DNA of 64,000 nucleotides from Aquanectria penicillioides (GCA_003415625.1 PYIU01000003.1:2666001-2730000); one strand, 5' to 3'. Positions 1 to 13,119 are shown, counted from the first letter of the stretch. Notes: a model not told the origin generated them from the sequence alone. Numbers and translations: made by a program.

Positions 1-1950
1 GAGTATTAGTTATAATATTAGATAATAAAAGAGCATTAAGATTAATAGTGCTTAAATAAGTTAATATTTAGTAAAATATTAAGTAATTTATATGCATTAA
101 GCTTGCTTGTTTTTTTAGGAATAAAAAACCTATTTTAAGTTTAACTAAAAGTTATAAGACTAACTAATTGTACTAAAAGCCTAATAGGATTTTTATAAGG
201 GTTGGCTGTCTTTTATAGTTAGTAAACTTAAAGAGCTTTTTGGGCTTATGCTTAAAAGTTCTTCTTAAAGTTAGTTGTATGGTTGTAAAGCTTTAGTAGT
301 GGTTTTAATAAAGTAGAAGCAATAAACTGTAAAGAACTTTAAGAAGTTGTATAAAATAAAGATACTTTACTATTAGAATTATTTAACTTAATTAGTTCTA
401 GCTATATAATGCTGTAATAAGGGTAAAGAAAAGAGCCAAAAGTTTTATTTTGGATTTGTTTATAGCGGCAATTGGTTTTTAGGCATTTAACCTCTCTTTA
501 AGATAGTGGCATTTTGTATATAATAATAAAGAGAAATAAAAAAAAAGAAAGAAAAATAAAAAAGGGAAAAGGGAAGGGATTTAATATAAATTTAATAGTA
601 TTATATAGAATTTAATTTTATTATATAGAATAAGCAATTATTTTACTTTTTAATTAAAATATTATAGAATTTTATATATTAATAATTTAAATATAATGCT
701 ATTAATTGTATAGAATTAATAGAAATTTAATTATTTAGCTGCTAGCTAATTGCTAATTAATAGCTAGGCAATTAAAAAACTATTTATTTAAAATATTATA
801 ACTTTAGTTGCCTTTTTTTTCTTACTATTACTATTACTATTACTATAATTAATATATATAAGCCCTTTAAGCAATATATATACTAACCCTTTAGATAATA
901 GCAATAATAATAATAATAATATATTGTATATTATTGCTAATATCCCTCCCTCTTTATATAGCTAAAGTTTTGAATTACTAACTGTATATACAGTTCTAAC
1001 CTAAAAATCCCCTTTAGCTAGTATTAATATACTATATATAACTTAAAATTAATTCTTTTTTATATATAAGCTAATATCTTTTTAGCCTCTTTAAGTGCGT
1101 TTTATATAGGTGCCTAATAAGCATTGCCTTATAGAGGCTAATATCTTAAGATGGTAGCTTTAGCTGTACATTAAAAACGCACTTTAGTGCGCTATTTTAG
1201 ATCTGCCTGATCGTCCAGTCCGATTCCTTTGTAACTGCATACAACTAGCTTAAATTCAAGGCATAAAGGACTTATATATAAATGCCTTACTTATCTAAAG
1301 TTAAGGCATTCTTAATTTAACTCCTTATTTATTTTATGTAAATAAAATGCGCTTAGATTTAAATGTATATGCAGTGCCCTTCCCTTACTGTATGTATTTT
1401 TTGGGTTACTTTAGTGGCTACTGCAGCAATTATAAGTGGCTAGATTGCGCTGTTTAGTGCAGCAATAGAGATACACTTGAAGGCAGGCGTATATATAATG
1501 GTTTGGGTTCTGGCTCTAGCCAGCTATTATTGCTTAAGGGATTGGGGACCTTAGTAGATAACTCTATTTAGCTGGAAGGAGAAGGAACTTAAGAAGACCC
1601 TATTGAGGTTTTTAATAGAGGGTCCTAAAAGGATCCTTTAGTTATTGAATAGTTATATATATTAGCTTTCCTTTCTTTTACTTTTGCCTTAATTACTTAC
1701 TCTTTTGTATGTATAATATAGCCAATGAAGCTTTAGTTAAGTGGCTATATATAGAGGCATTAGTTAGTAGTTCTGGCTGACCTAGGACGATAGCTGGCAC
1801 CTTTTTGTGGTGTTTTAAGTTAGTAGCAAGATGTATTGTATGATATGTCTTGTGAAGTGAAGACTAGCCTTTCTAATTGTTAGATCTGGATAACTTCATT
1901 ATATAGTAATAATATAGGCGAATTTACGACTGTACGCAATGTAGACTGTA
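1..1950. repeat. AT-rich, TpA-rich block, probably RIP-degraded repeat
   Basis: This block is dominated by A and T with frequent TA dinucleotides and few CG dinucleotides, and it holds no credible reading frame. Near 1950-2050 the composition changes abruptly to the ordinary mixed sequence of the rest of the window. In Pezizomycotina such islands are usually old transposons mutated by repeat-induced point mutation (C to T at CpA). I cannot name the parent element. A few less AT-rich islands, for example around 1195-1250, may be less altered remnants. Centromeric or subtelomeric AT-rich DNA is the alternative. Confidence 0.7.
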
Positions 1951-3200
1951 TGTGAAGGTGGGGCAGAATTTCGGGATTTTGGGATTTTGGATTTTCGGGT
2001 TTTTGCACTTTGTTACCGCGTGCCTAATGTGCGACTGTAGAATCCTGGTCCTCGCTTGTGTTACACAACTTGCGGCCCAAGTCATCTATCGTGTCGTCCG
2101 CTCCCTTCGCCTATTCGAAAAGAGCTAGCCCTGGAGAGCTCACCGGTCAGAATTGATATCTTGCTGTTCTGACCCTCAAGCCCCCGCCCTATGGCTACCA
2201 TCACTCGCTGTGAAAGAGGCTATTCGCGGCCTAACAGTCCCCATGACCGGCCTTACTCTTGAGCAGTCATGCGGACACGCTTGAGTGCACACCCTGGCAT
2301 CGTGGATGAAGCAGTCGTGGTGTTGACGATTTGAGGGTGCTTTTGAATCTGGGTGGGTGATGAAGGAAGCTTTCCAAGTGGTTGGCCCACTCATGATTGA
2401 TAAGCTTGACAACCAGATACGATGCGATCTTCTTTCTGAACCTTGTCGGGCCCGACTTCAATCTAGCTGCTAGATATTATTGGTGATTTGATATCAGTGA
2501 CATTGTTAACCTGCGACCTCCACGCTCATACCACCGGGACACTACATCCCATCAACCAAACACACCTGTGTCGTATCGTAGCTTACAAAGTTTTATCACA
2601 CCAGTGATCGATATCTTTCACAACAATCGCAATCCGGCCATGTGATCTCCGTTTCTTATCTTGAAAAGGACTTCTACCCGGAATGTTACCTTCACTCCTA
2701 TGTCATAGATATTATTTCATAAGATTCATCAAGTCTTAAGATTCCTAATTGACTGAGATGCCACCCATACTACTGACTAAGCTAAAAACAAGTGAAAACG
2801 ACTCGCGAACGAAACTGAACGCATTCCATTAGGCGATGCCCACCAGAAGGGCGATTCGAACCCCAGTTTCATCGCACTTGACCAAAATGTCCGTGTAAGG
2901 AAAATTCCATATCGTTGGGGTAGGCCCGTAGCTGTGATAATGGCTGTGGTGATTTGCCCTGAGGGTAGTCCAGCGTCATGACAGGCCACGCCACTTGCCG
3001 GTTCCATCCATGATCTCAAGTGCTAAATTCCTATAACTCCATTGCCAAATAATGACCACGCGGGTTTCAGCCGAAGCAAAAAAGGGCAAACAAAAACATA
3101 CTGATCGCCTGGGAAAAAAAATGTCAATGGTGTGTTGGTTGCTCATTCCCCAACTTCATGTCCGTCTCGCTGTGTCGTAAGGACGCGTATTCTCATTCCT
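1951..3200. other. Intergenic stretch without a recognised gene
   Basis: Normal base composition. Short open frames on both strands show no recognisable domain. It includes the region downstream of the FHA-domain gene, which ends at 3201 on the minus strand. Confidence 0.5.
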
Positions 3201-5675
3201 TCACAGCGTAGGAGCTGTTGCGATAAGTGCAGACATAACAGCCATTCCGCCGAGTGCAGCATAGCCGACCGCCTCTGCAACACGGAGGAGTCTCTTTCTG
3301 GGCGGCTGACTGGTTGAATCCGAGGCTTGGCTGGAAGTAGCCCTATCGGCTTCGACCTTCCGTCTCGACCGACGTTGACGTGAGCGCCTTGAAGCTGCTA
3401 CAGAACGTCGGTGTCGGTCTGCGGCATCATCGGCCTCTTGTTCAACACGCTTCTCCTCTGGTGTCAACTGGGACATTTCTGAAGCCTTCCTCTTCAGTGA
3501 GTCGGAAGGAGTTGACTGATCTTTGATCTCAGTAGAGGTCTCAACAATATCACTAATTTCAAGGTGAGTACGCTTTGAGCATTCAGCTTGGGAATCAGTA
3601 GGAGTTTCAGTGCTATTGACAGCAGCGTTCTTGCTTAGTTCAAATTGGTAAGCCGAAGTCTCATCTAGGGTTGGGGCATCGTCTTGGTTGGATTCCTGTG
3701 TCTCCTCTAGGGGCGAGTTTAAGAACTGGACACCAGATGCAGTCCACTCCGACGGTACGAGGCGCTTGGTTGGGGTATTCTGGGGCTGTGCTTCTTTTTC
3801 TTGGTTGGATGGCGGGTTTTCTGGTTGGGCTGCGTCGTTGGAGGAGTCTTGGGGCGTGCTTTCCATAGAAGCGGTTTCATGTTCCGAAGATCTCGAGAAG
3901 TTGAGAGAGATCGAATTACCACAGGGAGTGACACTAACAGGTACCGCATTCATCTTGTTCTCAGCGCGGGCAGCGAAAAACTCGTACTTCCCAGTTTTAG
4001 CGCCCATCATCTCCGCTACCGTCTTTGAGTCGGCGCTTTGGGCTAGTTGATAAGGAGGCACCGCCTCTGCAATGGAAGGAAGTCTCAATGGTTGAACGAA
4101 GCAGGGTTGGGTCCAGGGCGGCATGGCTGTTTTGGGCTGCTCAATAGGTGGAAGCTGGGTATTCAACATGTACCCGACCGCGCCGATAGAGTTGCTGCTA
4201 TGATCGGGGATGGGAATGTCTTGTCGTACGACTTCAGACGAAGGGAGCTGATAGGCGCCTGTTTGAGTGCCATCATGCATATTGTGAGCTAGGGTCGGGA
4301 TCACATCGTCCATAATGCCACCCGAGACCTCAGCAGATGTGATCTGCTCTGGGCCAGCATTGACTCCTTGAGTAGAGAACGACTCTAGGGGTTCGGTAGT
4401 GTCTTGAACAGTTAGATATGCGTTAAAGACATCGGTAGTTTGAGAAAACCTACATTCCTTGTCCTCGAAGTCATCATGCTCCTCAAACTCATCTTCCTCT
4501 ACCTCTAAAGCCTCATGAGTATCATAATCCTCAGGGGCATCGCTGGGAAGTGAAGCCGCGCTTGGGCTCGGACATGGAGAATACTCTTCCTGAGAACTCT
4601 CCGTATCCATATCTGTAGAGTCAGAAAGGTTGATTTCGACCTCTTCAACCTCCTCGGCCTCTTCGGCGTCCTCGTCCAATGCCCAGTCGGCCTCTGGAGA
4701 GATGGGCGAGAACCCGTTGTATTCAATTGTGTCCTCTGGTGAGGGCGATGAGAGGTCAACATACACAGCCCCTTGAGTGGGGTTTGTGCTCGAAGTGACC
4801 GGCGGGAGAGCGTTGGCGTTGTAGTCATCGTCACCCCTCACGTTCGAGATTGGGTATTGGTCGTTAGAGGTCAAGTCGATGGGTGAATCCTGAGGAGAAG
4901 AGGACGGGAACTTGAGAGGAAAGACCTTGATGCCCGCAGTAGTTCAGTGCTGTTGTGGATGCTGAGGTCATCATCACTGCCTGAGTCCTCAACATCGGAA
5001 TCGTCGGGGACCCTAAAGACCTTGGGGCGATCTTCAGGACTACGGAAATAGTTAGCGATCACGACCCAAAGACAATGAGGCTGGATGGCATATCCTGGAG
5101 AGTAATTACCTAGAGGTTCCAAACTTGACGCGCGCTTCCATTGTGCAAGGTGGGTATCTTTCTGACCCTCTATCGATGGGAATGCCGAATCTGATAATGT
5201 CGCCGGAAGCAAGTGAAGATGGAACGTTTTTGGCAAGGCGCTGCTCGTTCTTGAAGGTACCATGAAGAGAACCAGTATCTCTGATATATACTTTCTGTGA
5301 AATATGTCAGCAAGGTGTTTTTGCAGTGGAAGAAGAGGAAACAAAAGGCAAAACATGGGGAAAGCATACCTGCTTCTCGATGTCAAGCTTCAAGTGGGCA
5401 TGGTCACGAGACATGACTGGCGAGTCGAACCAAGCATTATTTTTCGCGGCTTCGAAGGAAGAATTCCTTTTGCTCGTTCGTCCGATATCTATGACAGGTT
5501 TCTCTTTCGTTAGGAAGAATCGGCGATCGGGAAATGTAAACGAGGGTGGTGCATCGAGGCTGGTAAGGGTGACGAGCGCTGGAGCAGCGTTAGCTGGGGA
5601 GGGTCGATGTCTTAGACCAGGCAAGGGCTTGGTGATGGTAGACTTACCCTCGTCGCGGTATTGAGGAACGGCCAT
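3201..5675 (-). CDS. FHA-domain protein with C-terminal membrane anchor
   Basis: Three exons are inferred: 5675-5370, 5294-5110 and 5039-3201. Both introns are GT-AG, and the second ends after a CTAAC branch site. The product would be about 776 aa. The FHA (phosphothreonine-binding) domain occupies roughly residues 35-160 and shows the family's GR (DIGRTSK), SRDHAHL and GSLHGTF signatures; intron 1 falls inside it. A long, acidic, Ser/Glu-rich middle follows, then an Arg-rich patch and a final hydrophobic helix of about 20 residues (VGYAALGGMAVMSALIA), as in tail-anchored proteins. The exon 3 frame is broken at the CCC of 4933-4935: one extra base there joins the acidic stretch to the long downstream frame and makes the total length divisible by three. 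FHA plus tail anchor suggests a phosphorylation-dependent adaptor on an organelle or nuclear membrane; this is inference. Confidence 0.75.
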
Positions 5676-8600
5676 TTTCCTCGGACAAAGAAGTCGTGAT
5701 TGACGGTGAGCAGCTCCAAAAAGCTACGGTCGTCGAGGTTGCTCGAAAGGTGAGGGGTTGCACAACGGCGATAGCCGTCTCACGTATACTCGTTGAAACC
5801 CGCGGCAGACGACGTCAGCGGTTGACTGCCGTCAAGGTAGATGTGGCAAAGGTAGGTTTCGCAGCGGCTTGGGTATTTGTGCAAGAGGGAAGTCGCAAAA
5901 GGTGGGAAAAATGAGAGAAGAGAGAGACACCCAAGGGTTATGAAGGAATAAAAAGGAAAAAGTGCACTTTGGAGGGAGGAGAAATGGGCGTACAGATGGT
6001 GAGCTGCTGAGTGATGGATGGGTGACTCGGAAGGTGAGGACGAGGTGGGGCAGGCGTGAATGAGGTCTGTATCAGGCAGACAGTGGACAGCAGGCAGCGA
6101 TAAGGCCGCTTATCGGACCTTGGCGGGGGGGGAACGTTAGTGGCCTCTGGACGCTAGACCACTAGAAATTAGTGGGGGAGGAGAAGCGGCCTGGCTAGAT
6201 ATCAGAATGATGGGAGAGGTGAGGGGCAGGGTTGAAAGGAAGGTCGCCGTTGCGGGGAGTCAAGTGCAAGCGGCTGGAGAAGAAAAGGAGTAAAAATAAA
6301 ATAAAGAAAGAACCAGGATCGCGGAGACAGAAAATGACCGACCATGTCGTTTGCTCGAAGCAAAGAAATAAGGCATTCATCAGTTGCGGCATGCGTCTCG
6401 ATGTACCGTGCTGTGCATACCGAAACTTGTACAGTGCCGCCGAAGGTTCAGTGCTCGGGTCTTCGGGTGAGTCCCACTCTGTGCCGCACCTTTCACCCAT
6501 CCCTTCTATTCTCATCACTCATCCACCCTAAATAGAAACCCAAGGACCTTGATGAAACAGGTTTTCACTCTGGAAAAGCTTACAACAAGCAACAAAAAGT
6601 TAGCTTGGGATCCTGAATTCCAAGGGAAGAACAGCATCAGGCTGACAGGATACACTGGGCCCCGGACTAGAAGACCCGGTCCGTGAACCTCGATCCCGGC
6701 ATCGGGTGTGGTGGTGCATTGCGCAACAGCAGTGATGGATGGGTGGATGTATCTCTTGGGATCGATAGACCATGGGTGGATGGGTGACAGAATGGATGGG
6801 CAGGAGAGGGGCGATAGAGAGCCACTAACTCGTCAACGGCATGGTTCACTGTGCACAAGCAACCTCGTTTCCCGCCATGCTTCGAGACATGCGCAGTTAT
6901 CGTTTGGTCTGAGGGTTGGTATCTCGTCTCACTTTCTGGCGCCACCTGTACCTTGCTTCTCGTCATTCCAAAAGTATCTTTCATTAGTGCTGCTCTAGTT
7001 ATGGGAACAATGCGTTGCCTCCCACGGCTCTGCATCTGTTTCCTACGGTCGTCGGTCGGCTAATGGGGCTTTTGCATTGGGGTCTTGGCTTGGTTCGCAA
7101 TCGCCCGCTTCCGAGGCGGACTTTACATCTAGGGGCCATCCACATTCCACAACCGCTTTGAGGCAACCAAATCCCACGTATCGGCTGCTCATTTGCACAA
7201 TCTCATGGCAGATGTTGCCATTCCCCCCCCCGTTTCCCCTTTCAACTCTCGAGCGTGATTCTGTCTGCATCCTCAGGTACCAAATGTGCTAATTATGGGA
7301 TACCGACTTGGGTATTCCAAGCATGGCAGGCAGCATTATCGAGCGGCTGAATGGCTGCTCTCCTTGCTCTGCTCCTCTTGGCCGATGCTTCTGCCCCCAA
7401 GGTGCACTTTGGTGTGCGTATGCCTGCCTGCGGCCTCATTTCATTGGCAAGGCGATCAGCAGGCAAACAAAAGCCCGCGCAGAGGCTTGCCAAAGCCAGT
7501 CCAATCTACCGCAGGTTTCACCACCTGGTCCAGCACAGTGTCAAGCCTCAGGCACGTGTAAAGCCCCCCTCGTCTTAAGAGCGTCAGTGTCTTGTCGGAT
7601 ATTCGCCGCCCACAAGCCTTGTTCATGCCTCGCCAATCTTTCATGCCGCCTCACCCCATATAACCCGGTTGACTGGCCTTCCTCCGGCTCCTTAATTTGC
7701 GCCCAACAAGCAATACGGTAGCGTTCAGTGACCACCTCGGCCATCTTCGGGTGGTGTTGACCGCCAGCGCATCCAGCGGCTTCACGGGACTGCTCAGAAG
7801 CGGCTTGGGCGATAGGCAAGAGGAGCTACGTGAGCGTCTGGTGACCAGCCGGAAGGTCCAGAATCGGAAGATACAGTGTCATCTGACGGTGCATTGCGGG
7901 TATTCCAACTGTGGACTCCTCGCAGTGCGGCGGGCGCCAGAGAAGCCAGGGAAAGCGATTTTTGGGACCCGACCGTCTTGGATTTCGTTCCTTTGGGCAG
8001 CTAGGCCGTTGCCTCGGGTTCAACTTGAATGTAGGTGGTGCCTCGCGCCTCGCGCATCCATATTGCCTCGCCAGGACGATGATCTGGCCGGCTTGCATTA
8101 TCCACTCCCATCGTCATTGACGAAGCAATCATCGAGGACTGCAGGGACGCGCCCAGCGCGTAAAGTGATGGATCGATGACGCTCACTCGGACAGGGATCC
8201 ATTGTGGAGACGGCGGGGGGGACTGGGGCCTACGGCGTTAGCGGCCGATGGGGGAGTCTCTCTAAAATGGCCCGTTGCGTCCTGCTCAGCGAGCGATCTT
8301 CCACTGTAGCTGGCCACTAAAGCGCTCTCCTGTGGTTCCTCATGTCCTGCTGTGTGGCTTGTCCTCCTCAAGCCAGCTGATCTGACTGATCGACAGTCGG
8401 CGGAGAGCGTCTGACCATGATGAAGAGAACTTCCGGCTGAATGCCCACAGCCTGGACAGCCACAGGGTGTGTATCCAAATGAAGAATTTCCGTCGAAAGA
8501 GTGCGCCAGCTGTGCTCCCTTGCACACAGAATGAAAAAAAAAGGGTTCGCCCAAGGAGAACCCTGAGCATCATGTCCGAGGGCCACACATGGGCCTTGGC

Positions 8601-9165
8601 CCGGGGGGCCCGCGCCCACACTCACATCCCTTTCTACGCCACGCCACACCACAACCCAGTCCAGCTTGATTTATTATTCATCCACTCGTCCATTTATTTC
8701 TCTTCCTTCACCCTTTGCTCCTTTACTTTGCTCTGCTTTGCTTTGCAACAACCTCTTCGTCCCGCCCCCTGGTTCCGATACGCCCTATCTCCGATATCCC
8801 CCATGGATTTTATGCTCCGCGACGCCTTAAAAATCTCAGACATCGCCACCCGCTCGTCCCATCTCAGTCGACCTAGAGCCAAAACTATACCAACCTGACC
8901 AATTTTTGCGCCAGCTCTTTCGACGAGGATCGCTTGCCGGACAAGATCCTATTGATCTTGTTTGTGAAGAGTCTATCTCTTTCTACGGCCGCCCTCTGAG
9001 CAAGTCTTCCTCGTCCCATCTCTTTTCAACCTCGAACCAAAACTCCACGGCTAGCGACCTTTTTTTTGCGACACCACAACCCGCACACTCAACCCGTCGT
9101 TTCTCACCTCGAGGTTTTCAGCTCCCCAACCCAAATTTTGCGACCAGCGCCCTCGTCTGATCATC
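5676..9165. other. Divergent intergenic region between FHA and IFRD genes
   Basis: About 3.5 kb between two divergently transcribed genes. It contains many short open frames on both strands without recognisable domains. The 8640-9165 end is rich in C and T, as is common in the 5' untranslated leaders of expressed fungal genes, and probably holds the promoter and leader of the IFRD gene. I see no RNA gene or repeat family here. Confidence 0.5.
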
Positions 9166-10539
9166 ATGAACCACGCACGAGTCAAGGCCCTCAAGGGCGA
9201 CAAGACTGTCTCGAGGAAGGCCATCAAATCAGGCCGTGCCTCGCTCAGCCAGACACCTCGCAGCTCACCCATGGCCTCCCTACTGACGTCACCAGCCCAC
9301 TCGGCAGCCCCTAGCCGTGTGGGCTCTGACATAAGCGACGACGACGAGGACTATGATGCCATGTCCATGAGCACCAGCTCCTCCGTCATTGAAGTAGGCG
9401 AGGATGGCATCAGCGTATTCGACGCCAAGCAGCTCATCGAAGAGCTTCAGGACCGCAAGCACAACAACAGCGAAACCCGTGAACAACTACTCGAAGTATA
9501 CATTAAGGTTCTCCGATCCCGATACACGCCTCAGACCCACGAGTGGCTTGATGAATCCGCGACGGAGCTCGGGGAGCTGTTCCTACGCGCTGCGAATCGA
9601 GGAATGACGGCCCGGGAACGCGTGCTCAGTCTGCAAGCCTTCATCCTCACCCTGGCCACCTCTGAGGAAGCCGATGTCTTCGAACTTGGCCAGAACACTC
9701 TGCGACAGATCGTGGCCGACGAAGACGATGAAGATTGCGAGGTCTTCGCCATCTACGCCATGTGCTTCGCTGTTCTCTACGGTGGCGGTTCCGAAGAGGC
9801 CGCGCAAGAACTCCTCGACTATCTCATCGACATTGTTCAAACTGACGGGGAGAGCATTGACTCGCACGACAGCGGCCTAGTCGTAGCCAGTGCTCTCCAG
9901 GGATGGGCCTTCGTCGCTAGCCACGTGGAAGACCTTTCAGCATCAGCCGACCTGGCCTTGGATACATTCGTCGACCAACTTGATAGCTCCGACGTCGAGG
10001 TCCAGACGCATGCTGCTGCCTGCATTGCCCTCATTTTCGAGTCGTCACGAAACCATGAGGAGGAAACTGGCGAGCCCTTCCAACTGCCGTATGACCCCCA
10101 GAGGTTGACCGGCCGCATGAGCGAGTTGGTCAAGCAAAGTTCCAAGTCTGTGTCAAAGAAGGACCGAAAGAGCTTGCGAGAAACTCTGAGCAGTGTCGTC
10201 ACCTCCCTCGAACGAGGCGTTGGCCCTGGCTACTCTGAGGCCGGATTCGCCCCTGATAAGAGGAATAGGCTTTCTGCCGCAGAGGCCAATGACGACGGTG
10301 TCGTCGAGTTCGGCTACCGCTTGAAGCTTCGACTCGGAAACAACGTCGCAGTTATCGACAGCTGGTCTCTCTCGTCCAGAGTTGATATGCTGAGGATCAT
10401 CTTCGGAGGCCACCTCCAGAAGCACATCTTTGTCAACCCGGTTGTGTCCGAGTGCCTCAGTGACGCAGACTTTTCTACGTATACTACCGGTACTAAAAAA
10501 CCCTCTAAAAGACCTGTTTCCAAGGGCGGCAGGAGATGA
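9166..10539 (+). CDS. IFRD-family (interferon-related developmental regulator) protein
   Basis: Intronless frame of 457 aa. After a basic, Ser-rich N-terminus and an acidic patch (SDDDEDYD) comes an all-helical repeat region from about residue 80 to 300, matching the IFRD N-terminal domain. The C-terminal part (about residues 375-430, including RLKLRLGNN and VDMLRIIFG) is typical of the family. IFRD/TIS7-type proteins act in transcriptional co-regulation and ribosome-associated functions in animals; the fungal role is poorly defined. The start is the first ATG after a CT-rich leader. The gene marks the housekeeping side to the left of the biosynthetic cluster and runs convergently with the MFS gene. 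I see no frame break. Confidence 0.85.
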   Translation: MNHARVKALKGDKTVSRKAIKSGRASLSQTPRSSPMASLLTSPAHSAAPSRVGSDISDDDEDYDAMSMSTSSSVIEVGEDGISVFDAKQLIEELQDRKHNNSETREQLLEVYIKVLRSRYTPQTHEWLDESATELGELFLRAANRGMTARERVLSLQAFILTLATSEEADVFELGQNTLRQIVADEDDEDCEVFAIYAMCFAVLYGGGSEEAAQELLDYLIDIVQTDGESIDSHDSGLVVASALQGWAFVASHVEDLSASADLALDTFVDQLDSSDVEVQTHAAACIALIFESSRNHEEETGEPFQLPYDPQRLTGRMSELVKQSSKSVSKKDRKSLRETLSSVVTSLERGVGPGYSEAGFAPDKRNRLSAAEANDDGVVEFGYRLKLRLGNNVAVIDSWSLSSRVDMLRIIFGGHLQKHIFVNPVVSECLSDADFSTYTTGTKKPSKRPVSKGGRR

Positions 10540-11287
10540 AGAATGGTTCTTACGAGAGGTACAATGAATTCAGCGTGTGTTCGGTGTTTTTGATATTTTC
10601 GGTGTCTTCTTTTCCTCTGGGGCAAGCAAACGGTTCCAGCCCATTGCGCATTCTATCCTTGGTGGCCAACCGACACTATCTCTTTTCCTATAGTAAGACG
10701 GCATTAGCCTCGAGCAGTCGGATCGCATTCATTACACAGTATAGATAGATTATGTTATAGTTTTTGAATACCCATTTGAGTTTCCGAGCCACTCATTTCC
10801 ATATTGTCGTTATTGTTTGTTAGTCGGAATCTACCGGGGGGACACGAGCCTTGAGGTGGACTGCCCGTCAATGGGTGGTTGGCGGACCCAGTCCGGGCTC
10901 CGCCGGAGTACGGTAACACGAAATTGCCGGTCGTTGTCGGGTGATTGTTCTTAGCTAGGTTTGGTTATTTCAAGACAATATTTGCCCCGAGTGGCGTTCG
11001 ATCAATTTCGTGCAGCGTGGGCTGAAAGTGTGTGCTGGATCACCTGTTTTGACGAGGGAATTTCGAGTTCGTGGATCGTTGGCGAACAGTGTCGCATGTT
11101 TGAACGTCGGTTACATGACAAATGGTAAAGTATAGTCATAATATTCTCGAAAGCATTCTTTTTACTCCTACCAAGTTAATGATGCATTACTGTGACCTGA
11201 AAGTGGGCGTTGAAGACGGGTGACGCTATCATCTGGAAAACCGACTCATACAATCGCCCTCCATCGGCGAGTCCAAAGCATCCTCGC
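10540..11287. other. Convergent intergenic region, cluster left border
   Basis: About 750 bp between the stops of the IFRD gene and the MFS transporter gene. It should contain both 3' untranslated regions. No reading frame of note. Confidence 0.5.
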
Positions 11288-13119
11288 CTAGAGGAGAAGG
11301 ATACCGCCCAAGAATACGATTGAACCGGCGAAGATGTGAACTCCGCTCCACCCGAACTTGGCCTGAATCATTCCACCGATGGGATTTCCAGTGAGCGTAC
11401 CAGGTGAGCAGAGCGCCATCATGACCCCAATACGAAGCCCGATGTGTCCTATGTCCACGGTCGTTTGGGCGACACATGCCGACCCCAGGGGCACCAATCC
11501 ACCGGAACAAAAACCGTAAAGAATCGCAAAGGCGACTTGACCGACCAGGCTCGTTAATTTGATCCATGAAAAGATCAGTGTGCTGGTCGCAACTGACAAG
11601 GCTATAAGGATGTTGAATCTGGAATGATCTGGTTAGGCTTGTCGAATAATTGTCGAAGATACCTATCTTACCTCCCGAGCCTGTCGGCTATCCAACCAGT
11701 CAAGATCCTTCCAGCCACGGATCCTGCATAACACATAGCGAGGAGATTGTGTGCCATTAAGTGGGAAACACGCCCATTGCTCGTTGCGTAGAGAGTGATG
11801 TAATTGAAGGGCACAAGCATCCCCATGAAGATGAAAAAGAGAGAAAAGTTGAGAACTATAAACTGGTATTGGAATATCTCCTTGGAGATCTTGGCAGGCG
11901 ATTTAAGTTTGCGCCCATGAGCATCATGGCCCGTTGCGTCCTTTCGTTCCCGAATGAGATAGCAAGCAAGACTTAGCATAGGAAGCGAAGCGAGGCTCAC
12001 GATGCGGTTGGTCCAAGCAAAGCCAACGGTAGGTAGAAGTTTCCCTACCATGAGGGGCCAGAGAATGCCTCCGATGGATGAACCAGAGATAGCCAGCCCA
12101 AGGGCGAGACCCCGACGTCTGTTAAACCACTCAGCGATTGCACCGGCAGTAGGATAGTACCTGAACATCAAATTAGCGCCAAGACTCCTCGATAGCAGAA
12201 TATGAGACTTGCAGCATGGAATTCCTAATACCAAAAAGAAATCCTTGAGACAGGAGGATTTGGTAGTACTTCGTCGAGAAGCTATTGCAGATAAAGGATA
12301 TGAGATAGACGGTAGCTCCCGGAATCATGACGCGACGGGCTCCCCATTTATCGAACGCTGGTCCGATCACGATACCTCCGACAAACAACAAGAATAGCTA
12401 TGTGAAAAGTTAGGAGAATGACATCCCCGAATGTATCATTAACCAAGGACGCAAACCTGGACACTACCAATCCAGGCGACAGTAGCGACCTCATGGTTCC
12501 CCAGAACATGGACGTCGAAAAAGCCCTGGAACACTCCAAATGCATTCATCTGACCTATCCGAAAGGGTTAACTGATTGTCCTTGGGTGTGATAGAACGGA
12601 GTATCTGGAGCATGGCGACCTACCAAGTGCGGTAGTGAAGTTTAGAAACCCACCCAAAACCACAAGCCAAGCTCGAAGCCCACCGTCCGGTATGTTAACA
12701 TCTCCAATTTGAATCTTGGCCTCCTCCTCATCCGCTCTCGCCGGGGTGTCGGAGGCGGAAGTTGGAGGACTTAATTCAATCCACGAAGGTTGACAGTTAT
12801 GGGGCTTGTCGGGAGACGGGTCATTTGGAAAATTGGTGCTAGTTGATGAAGATGATTGTGGTTGATTGGTGTAAACGAGAATTGGGGATTTCGTGGGCGA
12901 CGGTCCAACTAGCAGTATGGACGGCGACGAGTTCTCCAACCAATCCAGAGGCCGTTGACAATCAGTTTTGGCGCCCATTGCAAAGAAATGCTGCTGATAT
13001 TCTCTAAAGGCGAGGGACAAGGCTCGTTTCAAACCAGGTTCAAAGGGGAGAGTATATGAAGGATGAAAGCTGCTGCGTGAAAGTGCGTGAGGGATCTTAC
13101 TAGGGCATGACGAACGCAT
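11288..13119 (-). CDS. MFS transporter, monocarboxylate-transporter-like
   Basis: Five exons: 13119-12624, 12554-12457, 12397-12213, 12160-11672 and 11618-11288. The product is 532 aa from the first ATG, or 485 aa from the ATG at 12978 (MGAKTDC), which I prefer because the extra N-terminus is atypical. A hydrophilic N-terminus leads into DGGLRAWLVVLGGF, the standard entry to TM1 in fungal MCT-like (SLC16-type) carriers. The loop motif FDKWGARRV, the RRGLALG segment and WIADRLGR are visible, with about 12 membrane spans. Intron 3 (12212-12161) fits only as a GC-AG intron with a GCAAGT donor; this gives a continuous family-like match (NSML followed by YYPTAGAIAEWF). It is divergent from the P450 and probably exports the cluster product or imports a precursor (inference). 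Confidence 0.85.

Noticed and set aside
2840..2880. Possible tRNA T loop (TTCGAAT) on the minus strand
   Set aside because: The flanking five-base stems do not pair and no cloverleaf can be drawn.
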